Positions 45,798-55,546 of a stretch of DNA of 64,000 bases are shown piece after piece. The position numbers and the translations under genes were made by a program. The notes under the pieces were generated by a model, which saw only the letters and a list, made by a program, of their open reading frames with translations, was not told the DNA's origin and made no database searches. The first letter of the stretch is position 1. Every line of letters starts with the position of its first letter. The DNA comes from Martelella mediterranea (GTDB lineage: Bacteria > Pseudomonadota > Alphaproteobacteria > Rhizobiales > Rhizobiaceae), in the NCBI RefSeq assembly GCF_021021415.1, contig NZ_JAINWJ010000016.1:62001-126000 (forward strand). Direction: 5' to 3'.

Positions 45798-46373
45798 CTA
45801 TCGCTCGATCGTTCCGGTACGCCGGATCTTCTTCTGCAGAAGAAGCACGCCGTAAAGCAGCGCCTCGGCGGTGGGCGGACAGCCCGGCACGTAGATATCG
45901 ACCGGGACGACGCGATCGCAACCGCGCACGACGGAATAGGAATAGTGATAATAGCCGCCGCCATTGGCGCACGAGCCCATCGAGATGACGTAGCGCGGCT
46001 CGGGCATCTGGTCGTAGACCTTGCGCAGAGCGGGCGCCATCTTGTTGGTCAGCGTGCCGGCGACGATCATGACGTCGGACTGGCGCGGCGAGGCGCGCGG
46101 GGCGAAGCCGAAGCGTTCGCAGTCATAGCGCGGCATCGACATCTGCATCATCTCGACGGCGCAGCAGGCGAGGCCGAACTGCATCCACATCAGCGAGCCG
46201 GTGCGCGCCCAGGTGATAAGCTGGGCCGAGGAAGTGACCAGAAAGCCCTTGTCGGCAAGCTCGTTGTTGATCTCGCCGAAGAAGCGATCATCGGCGCCGA
46301 CCGGCTTGTTGGTCATCGGATCGACGACGCCCCGGGGCACGGGGGCGACGAGTGTCTCGTTGCTCACTCCCAT
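45798..46373 (-). CDS. nuoB: NADH-quinone oxidoreductase subunit B
   Basis: NuoB binds cluster N2, the last iron-sulfur centre before quinone. The ligands are the adjacent Cys70 and Cys71 ([12 protein letters not shown]), Cys135 ([15 protein letters not shown]) and Cys165 ([15 protein letters not shown]). The ATG at 46373, with AGGAG seven bases upstream, gives the 191-residue family length. It overlaps the nuoA stop by 10 bp; the longer frame to 46394 is less likely. Confidence 0.96.
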   Translation of the reverse strand: MGVSNETLVAPVPRGVVDPMTNKPVGADDRFFGEINNELADKGFLVTSSAQLITWARTGSLMWMQFGLACCAVEMMQMSMPRYDCERFGFAPRASPRQSDVMIVAGTLTNKMAPALRKVYDQMPEPRYVISMGSCANGGGYYHYSYSVVRGCDRVVPVDIYVPGCPPTAEALLYGVLLLQKKIRRTGTIER

Positions 46374-46729
46374 TCCAGCGCTCCTTTCTTCCATTCATAG
46401 ATGAAGCCGATGGTCAGCACGGCCAGGAACACCATCATCGACCAGAAACCGAACCAGCCGATATCGCCGAAGGATGCCGCCCACGGAAACAGGAAGGCGA
46501 CCTCGAGATCGAAGATGATGAACAGGATTGCCACGAGATAGAAGCGGATGTCGAACTTCATGCGCGCATCGTCGAAAGCATTGAAGCCGCACTCGTATGC
46601 GGACAGCTTTTCCGCATCGGGCGCCTTGAAGGCCAGCGCGAAGGGCGCGACCATCAGGGCCAGCCCGATGATGAGACAGATGGCGATAAAGATGACGATC
46701 GGAATATAGGAACTGAGGACTTCAGCCAT
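46364..46729 (-). CDS. nuoA: NADH-quinone oxidoreductase subunit A
   Basis: This first gene of the operon encodes 121 residues with three membrane helices. The loop between helices 1 and 2 holds [20 protein letters not shown] with the conserved Cys, followed by [20 protein letters not shown]. NuoA contacts NuoH near the quinone site. The ATG at 46729 is preceded by AAGGGTG; the longer frame adds only three residues. Confidence 0.96.
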   Translation of the reverse strand: MAEVLSSYIPIVIFIAICLIIGLALMVAPFALAFKAPDAEKLSAYECGFNAFDDARMKFDIRFYLVAILFIIFDLEVAFLFPWAASFGDIGWFGFWSMMVFLAVLTIGFIYEWKKGALEWE

Positions 46730-47075
46730 ATAAAACACCCTTGCCGTTTTGAGGCGCCCGGGTCAGCGCACCCGCAGGATAAACCGCGAGACCGAAAATT
46801 GATAGATGTCGGGGTCGTGACTAGCGCAGCCGGCGCGCTCGCGCAAGACATTCAAATCCTTTTCGTCGCGCTGCAACAAAGTTTCAACCGTCCGCCATGA
46901 TGAGCGGCGGGCCCGGCAGGCAAAGGCTGCGGCAAATTGTTGCGGTTGTCATCCATTATGGAAAGAAGCGCGAAACGCGCAACGCGGTCCGAAAGGAAGA
47001 ATCGCGCGATAGCGAGGCTATGAGGACAAGCCACGCTGTAAGCGCAGATTTCGGACCATCCTAGGAAAAGAAGAA
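46730..47075. promoter_or_regulatory. Leader region upstream of nuoA
   Basis: These 346 bases between tRNA-Asp and nuoA contain no convincing gene. The nuo promoter should lie here. A long-range inverted repeat, GGTCCGAAA at 46986–46994 with TTTCGGACC at 47049–47057, encloses an inner hairpin of AGCG-A-GGCT and AGCC-A-CGCT (47011–47037). Confidence 0.5.
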
Positions 47076-47152
47076 TGGCGCGAGTGACGGGGCTCGAACC
47101 CGCGACCTCCGGCGTGACAGGCCGGCACTCTAACCAGCTGAGCTACACCCGC
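47076..47152 (-). tRNA. tRNA-Asp(GTC)
   Basis: The minus strand gives a 77-nt cloverleaf with acceptor GCGGGTG paired to CACTCGC (one G-T pair), discriminator G and encoded CCA. The anticodon loop CTGTCAC gives GTC for aspartate, and the T-loop reads TTCGAGC. Confidence 0.97.
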
Positions 47153-47454
47153 GCTTTTCACCGTTTCAGTTTCGAACCGCTTGTTTTCGAAGCGCTTCGT
47201 CTGTCGGCGTGAGCGGCTGTTTAAGGGGGTCGCCTGAAAGTGTCAAGCAGCTTGTCACGCATTTCTGATTTTTTTGCGATCGCCGTCCAAGACCTGTGCG
47301 AAACCGCCAAAATGCCGCCTCTCGGCGGGGCCGCCGGACGAACCGGAGCAACAAGAGACGTCGCGGCCGCAGGAGCGAAGCGACGTCGTTTCCAGCAATG
47401 CATCTGCGATCGGTTACTGTGGCAGTTTCGGCTTGGCGCGCGCGAGCGGCGGAA
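47153..47454. other. Intergenic 302 bp without a recognised gene
   Basis: No supported gene is seen between tRNA-Asp and the DUF3788 gene. The tRNA-Asp promoter should occupy the first 60 or so bases. The part from 47300 to 47400 is a GC-rich, rather repetitive sequence (GACGTCG twice) without clear structure. Confidence 0.4.
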
Positions 47455-47910
47455 TCAGAAGACTGATCTCGGTCTGCGCTTGAGGATCAGCAGATCCGTC
47501 ACATCTCTCAACTCGTCGGCCGAGGACACTCCAATTTTGAGCCATTTGCCGTCGCGATAGGTTTCCGTTGAGTCGTAGAGCTTCATAAGTCTGGGGCTAA
47601 GGGCCTCACGCCGAGCTTCCACCTTTTCGCGTTCCGCCGCCCCCAACACGATGACCACTGAAAAAACGCGGTACTCCGGCAGAAAGGTACAGAACGCCCT
47701 GTTCTTCTTGTACCGCAGCGCCCAGCCGTGCTTCTGCCCGCCAAATATCCAGTCCGGCGCAAATACCCCGGGATAGGCCGCGGCAATCCAGTCGCGCAGC
47801 GCGGACCAGTGAGCATATGCGTCCGGCCCGATCCAGCCGCGGATGGCGATGTCATCGGGCGGGGCCGATCTGTCGGTAAGGCGGTCGCCAATGCCGGGAG
47901 ACTGTTTCAT
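47455..47910 (-). CDS. DUF3788 family protein
   Basis: The 151-residue product matches the DUF3788 layout: AYAHWSALRDWIAAAYPGVF, then WIFGGQKHGWALRYKKNRAF, CTFLPEYRVFSVVIVLGAAE and a final SADELRDVTDLLILKRRP. It resembles small YdhG-like folds and has no signal peptide. Biochemical function is unknown. It is a single gene on the minus strand, upstream of tRNA-Asp. Confidence 0.75.
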   Translation of the reverse strand: MKQSPGIGDRLTDRSAPPDDIAIRGWIGPDAYAHWSALRDWIAAAYPGVFAPDWIFGGQKHGWALRYKKNRAFCTFLPEYRVFSVVIVLGAAEREKVEARREALSPRLMKLYDSTETYRDGKWLKIGVSSADELRDVTDLLILKRRPRSVF

Positions 47911-48080
47911 GACGCAATACCCTCTGCAACCACGCTGTTATCGCAGATGCGCGAAGTTCAGGAAAGGCACCTCACCTTGGCCGGCTCCCGGGGCGGGCGG
48001 CGAAGGCGCGGTCAGGCCTGCGGCGCGAATTCATGCAGACTGTTGCAAGCTTTGCGGGCGCGGATGCGAAAAAAATATGT

Positions 48081-48109
48081 AAAACCGCACATTCCCCTCT
48101 TGCGGTTTT
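48081..48109. other. Hairpin upstream of tRNA-Val
   Basis: AAAACCGCA and TGCGGTTTT form a 9-bp stem with an 11-base loop. On the minus strand it is followed by ACATATTTTTTT, so it could end minus-strand transcription coming from the right; on the plus strand it lies just before the tRNA-Val gene. Confidence 0.45.
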
Positions 48110-48147
48110 GCCGCGATCCGCATATTTCACGCCTCACCAACGCGGTC

Positions 48148-48223
48148 GGGCGATTAGCTCAGTTGGTAGAGCGCCTCGTTTACACCGAGGATGTCGGGAG
48201 TTCGAGTCTCTCATCGCCCACCA
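48148..48223 (+). tRNA. tRNA-Val(TAC)
   Basis: The 76-nt cloverleaf begins GGGCGATTAGCTCAGTTGGT and ends with an encoded CCA. Acceptor GGGCGAT pairs with ATCGCCC, and the anticodon loop TTTACAC reads TAC for valine. Confidence 0.97.
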
Positions 48224-48578
48224 TTCTTCTTCCTTCAAATATCGTTTTCGGATTGGCATCGCCGGGCTTGCCTTGCTTCGGTCGACGACTCGGCAGTGTT
48301 TCAATCGCTGTGGAGCGTTTGATTCTTCTACGATTTTGACATTCTGCAAGTCTGCCCTGCGGAACTCCGTCGGAGAATTGGGGCCGACAAGCAAAAATCC
48401 ACGACCCGCTTAACCACCCAAATACACTATAAACGTTTTAAACGATCAGGTCGCCTCGATATTTGACCTTCCGGTTAAAAAATCCAGAAGAATCCTGCGT
48501 TTACCATATCATACTTCCGCGTTTTATATTGCCTATAACAGAAAATTATAATAAACTCCGCCGTGGAGGATCACTATT
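48224..48578. other. Low-GC intergenic region downstream of tRNA-Val
   Basis: No gene is supported in these 355 bases. The right half (48420–48560) is AT-rich and should hold the promoter of the zinc-ribbon gene. A short palindrome AAACGTTTTAAACG lies near 48433. Confidence 0.4.
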
Positions 48579-48806
48579 ATGGCACACTATAAATGCAATG
48601 ATTGCATGATGGTGCAGAACACCGGTCGCGTTTGCCGGCGTTGCGGGAGCTATAGTCTTTCTGCGCTTGAGACCCATGGTGGCGCTGTCACGGAGCGGGA
48701 GCGCAACACCCAGGTGCCAGCTGCAACATCGTCCAACATGCCGGTTTGGCTGTCATTTTTTGGAATTGCGGTTCTGACGTCCTATTTGCTGCTTTTCCAC
48801 GTGTGA
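48579..48806 (+). CDS. Small zinc-ribbon, single-pass membrane protein
   Basis: The 75-residue product starts MAHYKCNDCMMVQNTGRVCR and has two Cys pairs (CNDC and CRRC) forming a zinc ribbon, a polar linker, and a C-terminal hydrophobic helix (MPVWLSFFGIAVLTSYLLLF) that should anchor it in the inner membrane with the ribbon in the cytosol. GGAGG nine bases before the ATG supports translation. It stands alone between tRNA-Val and hlyU in low-GC DNA. Function is unknown. Confidence 0.7.
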   Translation: MAHYKCNDCMMVQNTGRVCRRCGSYSLSALETHGGAVTERERNTQVPAATSSNMPVWLSFFGIAVLTSYLLLFHV

Positions 48807-49166
48807 CGCCCGGCGCACGCCGCATGCCACCTCTGCCGCAGGGAAATCCGGGGCGGAGCGGCAGAGCTTTGTTCGTTTGGTCAGCAGGCTACAGGACCGA
48901 GTCGGAGTGTCGGCGAAAAGTGGGGTCCGGCTTTTCGGTCAAGCTGTGCTTCAGGGGGTCGACGATCCAACCCGCCAGGAGAGGCCATACGCGGCTGCGG
49001 GCCATGGCTGCTGCGTCTGACAATGCCAAGTCTGAGGCAATCGTGATCGGCCGGCACTTCGGCTGCACATAGGCCGCCACGGCCACGCGCTCAATCAAAA
49101 GAGCTTCGAAGCCGGGTCGCGCCCTCAGGCGCCCCGGGGGGAGTGTCGGCGCGTCGGAGCGAGATT
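48807..49166. other. Intergenic 360 bp with inverted repeats
   Basis: No gene is supported. CTCTGCCGC (48831) and GCGGCAGAG (48859) form a 9-bp stem after the zinc-ribbon gene and may end its transcript, although the T-run is weak. At 48914–48938 CGAAAAG and CTTTTCGG flank a GC centre, matching an intergenic palindrome common in Rhizobiales. Confidence 0.4.
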
Positions 49167-49493
49167 TCAGGCCGTGCGGCTCTTCGCGCCGTCGGAAAAC
49201 AGCGAGCGGCCATTCTGGTCGATGATCTGCTTGCCCTTGCGGAAGGTCCACTCGATCGCTTCATCCTGTGAGGAAAACAGGTCTGCGCGGATGAAGGTCC
49301 GGGTCAGCGTCTCGTCGTTCACCTCTTTTTCGATTCGGCCCTGAAGCCGATACTGCGCCCCTTCCTTGACCGGCTCGGCGAAGATGATGCAGTCCTCATG
49401 GACGATCGATTTCACCGCCTGCTCGTTCTCGCGCCCCTCGCCGCCTCCGCCGCCTGAAAACAGTGAGCCGATCCGAGAAAAAAACGATGCCAT
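49167..49493 (-). CDS. hlyU: HlyU family protein
   Basis: The 108-residue product starts MASFFSRIGSLFSGGGGGEG and continues with the HlyU core: YRLQGRIEKEVNDETLTRTF, IRADLFSSQDEAIEWTFRKG and KQIIDQNGRSLF. The Vibrio founder is a virulence-gene regulator, but alphaproteobacterial members have no tested role. The ATG at 49493 has AAGGAG eight bases upstream. It lies 61 bp downstream of the threonine ammonia-lyase gene on the same strand. Confidence 0.85.
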   Translation of the reverse strand: MASFFSRIGSLFSGGGGGEGRENEQAVKSIVHEDCIIFAEPVKEGAQYRLQGRIEKEVNDETLTRTFIRADLFSSQDEAIEWTFRKGKQIIDQNGRSLFSDGAKSRTA

Positions 49494-49554
49494 CTTCAAA
49501 ACTCCTTTTTGGTCTTTTTTAGCCGACCTGCGATTGCCGCGCCAGCGCCGACCG

Positions 49555-50805
49555 TCAGATGATCAGGTTGGCGAGAATCTCGTTTTCAGTAATATCCTGA
49601 TATTTCAAACCATTATTCGCAAGGTTCTCAAACAGGACATGAAAGTTTTCCGGACGCGAGGTTTCGATCCCGATCAGGATCGAGCCGAAATTGCGCGCCG
49701 ATTTCTTGAGATATTCGAACCGCGCGATATCGTCATCCGGCCCGAGCAGGCCGAGGAAATCCTTGAGCGCGCCCGGGCGCTGCGGCAGGCGCAGCACCAG
49801 ATATTTCTTCAACCCCGAATAGCGCATCGCCCGTTCCTTGACGTCCGGCAGCCGGTCGAAATCGAAATTACCGCCGGAGACGAGCACAACGATCTTGCGG
49901 CCGCGCACCTTTTCCGCCGGCAGACGGGAAAGCGCGGTCAGCGCCAGCGCGCCCGCCGGCTCCAGCACCACGCCCTCGACATTCAGCATTTCGGTCATGG
50001 TCACGCACAGCGCGTTTTCCGGCACCGCCATCACCCGATCCGGCGAAAACCGCCTGAGCGCCTCGAAATTGGCGTCGCCAATGCGGGCCACCGCGGCGCC
50101 ATCCACAAAATTGTCGACATCCTCAAGCGTCACGATCTCGCCCGCTTCAAGAGAGCGCTTGAGGCTCGGCGCGCCTTCCGGCTCTGTGAAGAGATAGGCG
50201 TCATCCGGCAGGCGATCCGCGAAATAGCTTGTTATCCCCGCCGACAGGCCACCCCCGCCGACCGGCATCACGATCAGATCGGGCAGACCGCCCCCTTGCG
50301 GCCAGGCATCCTCGATCTCGCTCGCCACCGTCGCCTGTCCCTCGATGATATCGGGGTCGTCGAAGGGCGGCACCATGATCCCTTCATTGTCTGCGGCAAA
50401 CTTGCGGGCGGCCGAATAGCAGACATCGAAGATATCGCCGACTAATTCGATGCGGATAAAGCCTTCGCCGAAGGTACGGGTCTTGTCGATCTTCTGCTGC
50501 GGCGTGGTGACCGGCATGAAGACGACGCCCTGAACACCGAAATGCCGGCATGAGAAGGCGAAACCCTGGGCATGATTGCCAGCGGAGGCGCAGACGAATA
50601 CTTTCGAGGCCCCGTCGCCGGCCATCCGCTTGCGCATGAAATTGAAGGCGCCGCGCAGCTTGTAGGAGCGCACCGGCGACAGGTCCTCGCGCTTCAGATA
50701 GATATCCGCGTCGAACTTGGCGCTGAGATGGGCGTTGCGCTGCAATGGCGTCGCTTCGAAAAGATCTCTCAGCGCCGTTTTGGCCACTATTACATTGTCG
50801 CGCAT
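49555..50805 (-). CDS. ilvA: Threonine ammonia-lyase (threonine dehydratase)
   Basis: This PLP enzyme turns threonine into 2-oxobutanoate and ammonia. The PLP Lys49 is in VRSYKLRGAF; other motifs are CASAGNHAQGFAFSC, VMPVGGGGLSAGI and VVLVSGGNFDFDRL. A C-terminal ACT-like domain (YLVLRLPQRPGALKDFLGLL...) makes it the short one-ACT form of 416 residues. The ATG at 50805, with GGAAG upstream, is preferred to the GTG at 50838. trkH is divergent upstream. Confidence 0.93.
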   Translation of the reverse strand: MRDNVIVAKTALRDLFEATPLQRNAHLSAKFDADIYLKREDLSPVRSYKLRGAFNFMRKRMAGDGASKVFVCASAGNHAQGFAFSCRHFGVQGVVFMPVTTPQQKIDKTRTFGEGFIRIELVGDIFDVCYSAARKFAADNEGIMVPPFDDPDIIEGQATVASEIEDAWPQGGGLPDLIVMPVGGGGLSAGITSYFADRLPDDAYLFTEPEGAPSLKRSLEAGEIVTLEDVDNFVDGAAVARIGDANFEALRRFSPDRVMAVPENALCVTMTEMLNVEGVVLEPAGALALTALSRLPAEKVRGRKIVVLVSGGNFDFDRLPDVKERAMRYSGLKKYLVLRLPQRPGALKDFLGLLGPDDDIARFEYLKKSARNFGSILIGIETSRPENFHVLFENLANNGLKYQDITENEILANLII

Positions 50806-50908
50806 TTCCCGCTTCCCATTGAGTTTGTCCTGTGACACCGCTATGGCATAGAAACCGGGTCACGAAAAAGCCCGTATCTGACAAGAGAGTATGACAGGGA
50901 ACTGACCC

Positions 50909-52363
50909 TTGAACGCCACGCTTCTGCGGTCTGCCTTCTATATCGCGGCGATTTGCGGCATTTATCTCGCAGCCGCGATGTTCGTTCCGGCCATGGTGGA
51001 CCTCTATTACGCGAATGCCGACTGGCAGGTATTCGCCCTTTGCGGCTTCATGGTCGGCGGCACAAGCGCGGTCACCGCGGTCGCCATGCGCGGCAATCCG
51101 CCGCCCTTCAGCCGGCGCCTGGGCTTCTTTCTGGTCAACCTGCTGTGGATGACCTTCGCCCTTATCGGCGCAATCCCGATCTACCTGGCAAGCGGCGAAC
51201 TGACCTTCGCCCAGTCGCTGTTCGAATCGGTTTCCGCGATCACGACAACCGGCTCCACGGTTCTCACCGGGCTCGACGACGCCGCGCCCGGCCTGCTTCT
51301 GTGGCGCTCGCTGCTGCAGTGGATGGGCGGCATCGGCATTGTCGCGCTTGGCCTGTTCATCCTGCCGTTTCTGAGAATCGGCGGGATGGCGTTTTTCAAG
51401 ATGGAATCCTCGGATACCGGCGACAAGCCTTTTGCCCGCATGGCGAGCTTCACGCGGGCGTTTCTGGCGATTTATCTCGGCATCACGCTTTTATGCGCGA
51501 TCTGCTACGGCTTTGCCGGCATGTCGCAGTTCGATGCCTTCAACCACGCGCTGACGACGGTGGCAACCGGCGGCTTTTCCACCCATGACGCCTCCTTCGG
51601 CTATTTCGACAGCCCGGCCCTGCTGTGGATATCAGCCTTTTTCATGACGGTATGCAGCCTGCCATTTTCGATCCTGATCCTGTTCGTCGTGCGCGGCCGG
51701 CTCGATTCACTGCGCGATCCGCAGATCATGCTGTTCCTGACCTATCTGTTGGTAGCGGTGTTCCTGCTCTCGCTCTATATCAGCCTCAACGACCAGATGG
51801 ACTTCGTTACGGCGCTGACGCAATCGGCATTCAACGTATCGTCTATCCTGTCGACCACGGGCTACGCCAGCACCGACTATTCGCAGTGGGGTGCTTTCGC
51901 GGTGGTGCTGGTGTTCTTCCTCACCTTTATGGGCGGCTGCTCGGGCTCGACGGCGGGCGGAATAAAATCCTATCGCTTCCTGATTCTGTTCAACATGCTG
52001 AGGACCGGCATGAAGAAGCTGATCTATCCGAACGCAGTCTATTCGATCCGCTATGGTCGGCTGAGCGTCGATTCGGAAACCCAGCGCGCCGTGTCGATGT
52101 TCTTCACCGCCTTTATACTGCTCTGGGCCTTCGGCAGTCTGGCAATGTCGCTGCTCGGCTACGACCTGATCACCTCGACCACCGCCGTGCTCACCGCGTT
52201 ATCGAATGTCGGCCCCGGTCTTGGCGATATCATCGGGCCCGCGGGCAATTTCTCGACCTTTGCCGATCCCGAGCTGTGCCTGCTGGCGATCCTGATGCTG
52301 CTCGGCCGCCTCGAAATCCTGACCGTCGTCGTGGTGCTGATGCCGATGTACTGGCGCGGCTGA
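50909..52363 (+). CDS. trkH: TrkH-type potassium uptake protein
   Basis: The 484-residue membrane protein has about ten helices and four selectivity-filter regions: ITTTGSTVLTG, TTVATGGFSTHDA, SSILSTTGYASTDY and LSNVGPGLGDI. The C-terminal MYWRG ends are typical. It forms the channel of the Trk system and needs a TrkA partner, not present in this window. The start is a TTG at 50909 with AGGGA eight bases upstream. It diverges from ilvA. Confidence 0.94.
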   Translation: MNATLLRSAFYIAAICGIYLAAAMFVPAMVDLYYANADWQVFALCGFMVGGTSAVTAVAMRGNPPPFSRRLGFFLVNLLWMTFALIGAIPIYLASGELTFAQSLFESVSAITTTGSTVLTGLDDAAPGLLLWRSLLQWMGGIGIVALGLFILPFLRIGGMAFFKMESSDTGDKPFARMASFTRAFLAIYLGITLLCAICYGFAGMSQFDAFNHALTTVATGGFSTHDASFGYFDSPALLWISAFFMTVCSLPFSILILFVVRGRLDSLRDPQIMLFLTYLLVAVFLLSLYISLNDQMDFVTALTQSAFNVSSILSTTGYASTDYSQWGAFAVVLVFFLTFMGGCSGSTAGGIKSYRFLILFNMLRTGMKKLIYPNAVYSIRYGRLSVDSETQRAVSMFFTAFILLWAFGSLAMSLLGYDLITSTTAVLTALSNVGPGLGDIIGPAGNFSTFADPELCLLAILMLLGRLEILTVVVVLMPMYWRG

Positions 52364-52470
52364 CGCACCGGCCGGCAAGGAAAAACCGAAAAACCATGTC
52401 GCCTCGCGTTGCAACATCGTTTATGGAACCGAACAATGTCTGAAAAACCAAAGCGGGATGCGCACGTCTC

Positions 52471-54705
52471 ATGACCCTTTCGAACAGCCAGGTCATCACC
52501 CCGGAACTGATCGCGGCCCACGGGCTGAAGCCTGATGAATACGAGCGGATATTGTCGCTGATCGGCCGCGAGCCGAGCTTTACCGAACTCGGCATTTTCT
52601 CGGCGATGTGGAACGAGCACTGCTCCTACAAATCCTCCAAGCGCTGGCTGCGCACCCTGCCGACCACCGGCCGCCGCGTGATCCAGGGACCGGGCGAAAA
52701 TGCCGGCGTCGTCGATATCGATGACGGCGATTGCGTGGTGTTCAAGATGGAGAGCCACAACCACCCCTCCTATATCGAGCCCTATCAGGGCGCGGCCACC
52801 GGCGTCGGCGGCATTCTGCGCGACATTTTCACCATGGGCGCGCGCCCCGTCGCCGCCATGAATGCGCTGCGCTTCGGCGAACCTGATCACCCGAAAACGC
52901 GCCACCTCGTCTCCGGCGTCGTCGCCGGCGTCGGCGGCTACGGTAATTCCTTCGGCGTGCCCACCGTTGGCGGCGAGGTCGAGTTCGACGCCCGCTATAA
53001 TGGCAACAATCTCGTCAACGCCTTTGCGGCCGGCATCGCAAAGTCCGATTCGATCTTCTATTCCGAGGCCAAGGGCGTCGGCCTGCCGGTTGTCTATCTC
53101 GGGGCCAAGACTGGGCGCGACGGCGTCGGCGGCGCGACGATGGCGTCCGCCGAATTCGACGAGGACATCGAGGAAAAGCGCCCGACCGTGCAGGTCGGCG
53201 ACCCCTTCACCGAGAAATGCCTGCTCGAGGCCTGCATGGAGCTGATGAAGACCGGCGCGGTGATCGCGATCCAGGACATGGGCGCTGCCGGCCTCACCTG
53301 CTCGGCCGTCGAAATGGGCGCCAAGGGCGATCTCGGCATCGAACTCGATCTCAACCGCGTGCCGGTGCGCGAGGAGAACATGACGGCCTACGAGATGATG
53401 CTCTCGGAAAGCCAGGAGCGCATGCTGATGGTGCTCGACCCCGAAAAGGAAGAGGTCGCCGAGGCGATCTTCCGTAAATGGGGCCTCGATTTCGCGATCG
53501 TCGGCAAGACCACGGACGATCTGCGCTTCCGCGTGTTCCACAACAACGAGGAAGTCGCCGACCTGCCGATCAAGGATCTCGGCGACGAGGCGCCGGAATA
53601 TGACCGCCCCTGGCGCGAGCCCGATACCCGCGGCACCCTGCCCGCCCATCTGGTCGAGGCGCCCGCCGATTACAACGAAGCGCTTCTGAAGATCGTCGGC
53701 GGCCCGAACCAATCGAGCCGACGCTGGGTCTATGAGCAGTATGACACGCTGATCCAGGGCAATTCGCTGCAGCTTCCCGGCGGCGATGCCGGCGTGATCC
53801 GCGTCGATGGCCATCCGACCAAGGCGCTGGCGTTTTCGTGCGACGTGACCCCGCATTATGTCGAGGCCGATCCGTTCGAGGGCGGCAAGCAGGCGGTCGC
53901 CGAGTGCTGGCGCAACATCACCGCGACCGGCGCGGAGCCGCTGGCTTCGACCGACAATCTCAATTTCGGCAATCCCGAAAAGCCGGAGATCATGGGCCAG
54001 CTCGTCAAGGCGATCGAGGGCATCGGCGAGGCCTGCCGCGCGCTCGATTTCCCGATCGTTTCCGGCAATGTCTCGCTCTACAACGAGACCAATGGCGAGG
54101 CGATCCTGCCGACGCCGACCATCGGCGGCGTCGGCCTCCTTGCCGACTGGCGCAAGATGGCGCGGATCGGCTCGTTTTCCGAGGGCGACCACGTGATTCT
54201 CATCGGCAATGACGGCGAGCATCTCGGCGCGTCGGCCTATATGCGCGACGTGCTCGGCCTCGTCGACGGCCCTGCGCCCACGGTCGATCTCCATCTCGAG
54301 CGCCGCACCGGCGATTTCGTGCGCTCGGCGATCAACAACGGTCAGGTCACCGCCTGCCACGATATTTCGGCGGGCGGCCTTGCCGTGGCGCTTGCGGAAA
54401 TGTGCATGGCCGCCGGCAAGGGCATGGAAATCAGCATCGCCCAGGCGCGTGGTCAGGCCCATGCCCTGCTCTTTGGCGAGGATCAGGCGCGCTACGTCAT
54501 CACCGTGCCGGCGGAATACGGCAATTTCGTCTGCGCCTCGGCGGAGGGCAGCGCCATCGCGTTCCGCAGGCTCGGAACCGTCAAGGGCGATGCGCTCGTG
54601 ATCGACGATCTTGTCTCCATGCCCGTCGAGGAGTTGCGCACCGCCCACGAAATGTGGTTCCCTCGCTTCATGGCCGCTCCGGGCGGCGACAACCAGTCGG
54701 CATAA
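52471..54705 (+). CDS. purL: Phosphoribosylformylglycinamidine synthase subunit PurL
   Basis: PurL uses ATP and glutamine-derived ammonia to make FGAM in purine synthesis, working with PurS and PurQ, which are not in this window. The 744-residue small form shows [53 protein letters not shown] and the C-terminal [17 protein letters not shown]. bolA and grxD follow on the same strand, as is usual in Rhizobiales. Confidence 0.97.
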   Translation: MTLSNSQVITPELIAAHGLKPDEYERILSLIGREPSFTELGIFSAMWNEHCSYKSSKRWLRTLPTTGRRVIQGPGENAGVVDIDDGDCVVFKMESHNHPSYIEPYQGAATGVGGILRDIFTMGARPVAAMNALRFGEPDHPKTRHLVSGVVAGVGGYGNSFGVPTVGGEVEFDARYNGNNLVNAFAAGIAKSDSIFYSEAKGVGLPVVYLGAKTGRDGVGGATMASAEFDEDIEEKRPTVQVGDPFTEKCLLEACMELMKTGAVIAIQDMGAAGLTCSAVEMGAKGDLGIELDLNRVPVREENMTAYEMMLSESQERMLMVLDPEKEEVAEAIFRKWGLDFAIVGKTTDDLRFRVFHNNEEVADLPIKDLGDEAPEYDRPWREPDTRGTLPAHLVEAPADYNEALLKIVGGPNQSSRRWVYEQYDTLIQGNSLQLPGGDAGVIRVDGHPTKALAFSCDVTPHYVEADPFEGGKQAVAECWRNITATGAEPLASTDNLNFGNPEKPEIMGQLVKAIEGIGEACRALDFPIVSGNVSLYNETNGEAILPTPTIGGVGLLADWRKMARIGSFSEGDHVILIGNDGEHLGASAYMRDVLGLVDGPAPTVDLHLERRTGDFVRSAINNGQVTACHDISAGGLAVALAEMCMAAGKGMEISIAQARGQAHALLFGEDQARYVITVPAEYGNFVCASAEGSAIAFRRLGTVKGDALVIDDLVSMPVEELRTAHEMWFPRFMAAPGGDNQSA

Positions 54706-54745
54706 GATCGGCAGTCGGCACAAGATCGGCAGCCGGCATAAGAAC
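54702..54745 (+). repeat. 18-bp tandem repeat between purL and bolA
   Basis: A unit of the form GGCAYAAGATCGGCAGYC occurs twice in direct succession and starts a third time (GGCATAAGAACG). It spans the purL stop codon and the leader of bolA. Confidence 0.75.
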
Positions 54746-54769
54746 GACATCCATCGAGGAGCATTCAAA

Positions 54770-55003
54770 ATGGCGATGAGCGCGGGCGAAATCGAAGACA
54801 TGATCAAGGCCGCCCTTCCCGACGCCAGCGTCACGATCAGGGACCTGGCCGGCGACGGCGACCATTTCGCGGCCGAAGTCGTATCGGAAAGCTTTCGGGG
54901 CAAGACAAGGGTGCAGCAGCACCAGATGGTCTATGACGCCCTGAAGGGCAATATGGGCGGCGTTCTGCACGCGCTGGCGCTACAGACCTCCGCGCCGCAA
55001 TAG
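54770..55003 (+). CDS. bolA: BolA/IbaG family protein
   Basis: The 77-residue protein has the BolA fold with IEDMIKAALPDASVTIRDLA, DHFAAEVVSESFRGKTRVQQ and HQMVYDALKGNMGGVLHALAL; the conserved His in RVQQHQMVY is the iron-sulfur ligand shared with monothiol glutaredoxins. GAGGAG lies eight bases before the ATG. grxD follows 129 bp downstream, matching the known BolA–Grx partnership in iron homeostasis. Confidence 0.94.
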   Translation: MAMSAGEIEDMIKAALPDASVTIRDLAGDGDHFAAEVVSESFRGKTRVQQHQMVYDALKGNMGGVLHALALQTSAPQ

Positions 55004-55132
55004 GAGCGCGGAAACCATTCGGCTTTCGCTCAATTCCGCCCGTGGCGGGGTTGGCGAAAGTCAATCGATCGATTATATGCTGAAAGCAAATAAACGCTAC
55101 GGACCTTGAACCCGTATGTGAAAGGATTGCAC

Positions 55133-55468
55133 ATGACTGACATTCAGACTGCCATCAAAAGTGAAGTCGACAGCAATGATGTGGTGCTGTTCATGAAGGG
55201 AACGCCGCAGTTTCCGCAGTGTGGCTTCTCCGGACAGGTCGTCCAGATTCTCGATTATCTCGGCGTCGATTACAAGGGCGTCAACGTGCTGGCTGACGGC
55301 GATCTGCGCCAGGGCATCAAGGACTTTTCCAACTGGCCGACGATCCCGCAGCTTTACGTCAAGGGCGAGTTCCTCGGCGGCTGCGACATCGTCAGGGAAA
55401 TGTTCCAGGCCGGAGAGCTGCAGGAACATCTTTCCTCCAAGGGCGTGGCCGTTCGCGGCGCCGCCTGA
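55133..55468 (+). CDS. grxD: Monothiol glutaredoxin, CGFS type
   Basis: The 111-residue product has the monothiol active site Cys30-Gly-Phe-Ser ([14 protein letters not shown]), the [20 protein letters not shown] glutathione-binding segment and the usual C-terminus. It carries or transfers 2Fe-2S clusters with BolA partners. The ATG at 55133 has AAAGGA upstream; the longer frame from 55106 is not needed. Confidence 0.96.
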   Translation: MTDIQTAIKSEVDSNDVVLFMKGTPQFPQCGFSGQVVQILDYLGVDYKGVNVLADGDLRQGIKDFSNWPTIPQLYVKGEFLGGCDIVREMFQAGELQEHLSSKGVAVRGAA

Positions 55469-55546
55469 GGCGATCCCGGCACACATAGCGGTTTACGGGC
55501 GCGTTCTTTTCGGCGCGCCCGCTCTGTGACCTCACAGAATTGACCG

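Noticed and set aside
48889-49251. 120-residue minus-strand frame downstream of hlyU
   Set aside because: It starts within hlyU in another frame and runs through a rhizobial intergenic palindrome; its translated end is that repeat.
52159-54903. 914-residue minus-strand frame opposite purL
   Set aside because: purL on the plus strand explains every codon; the antisense product has no recognisable domain.
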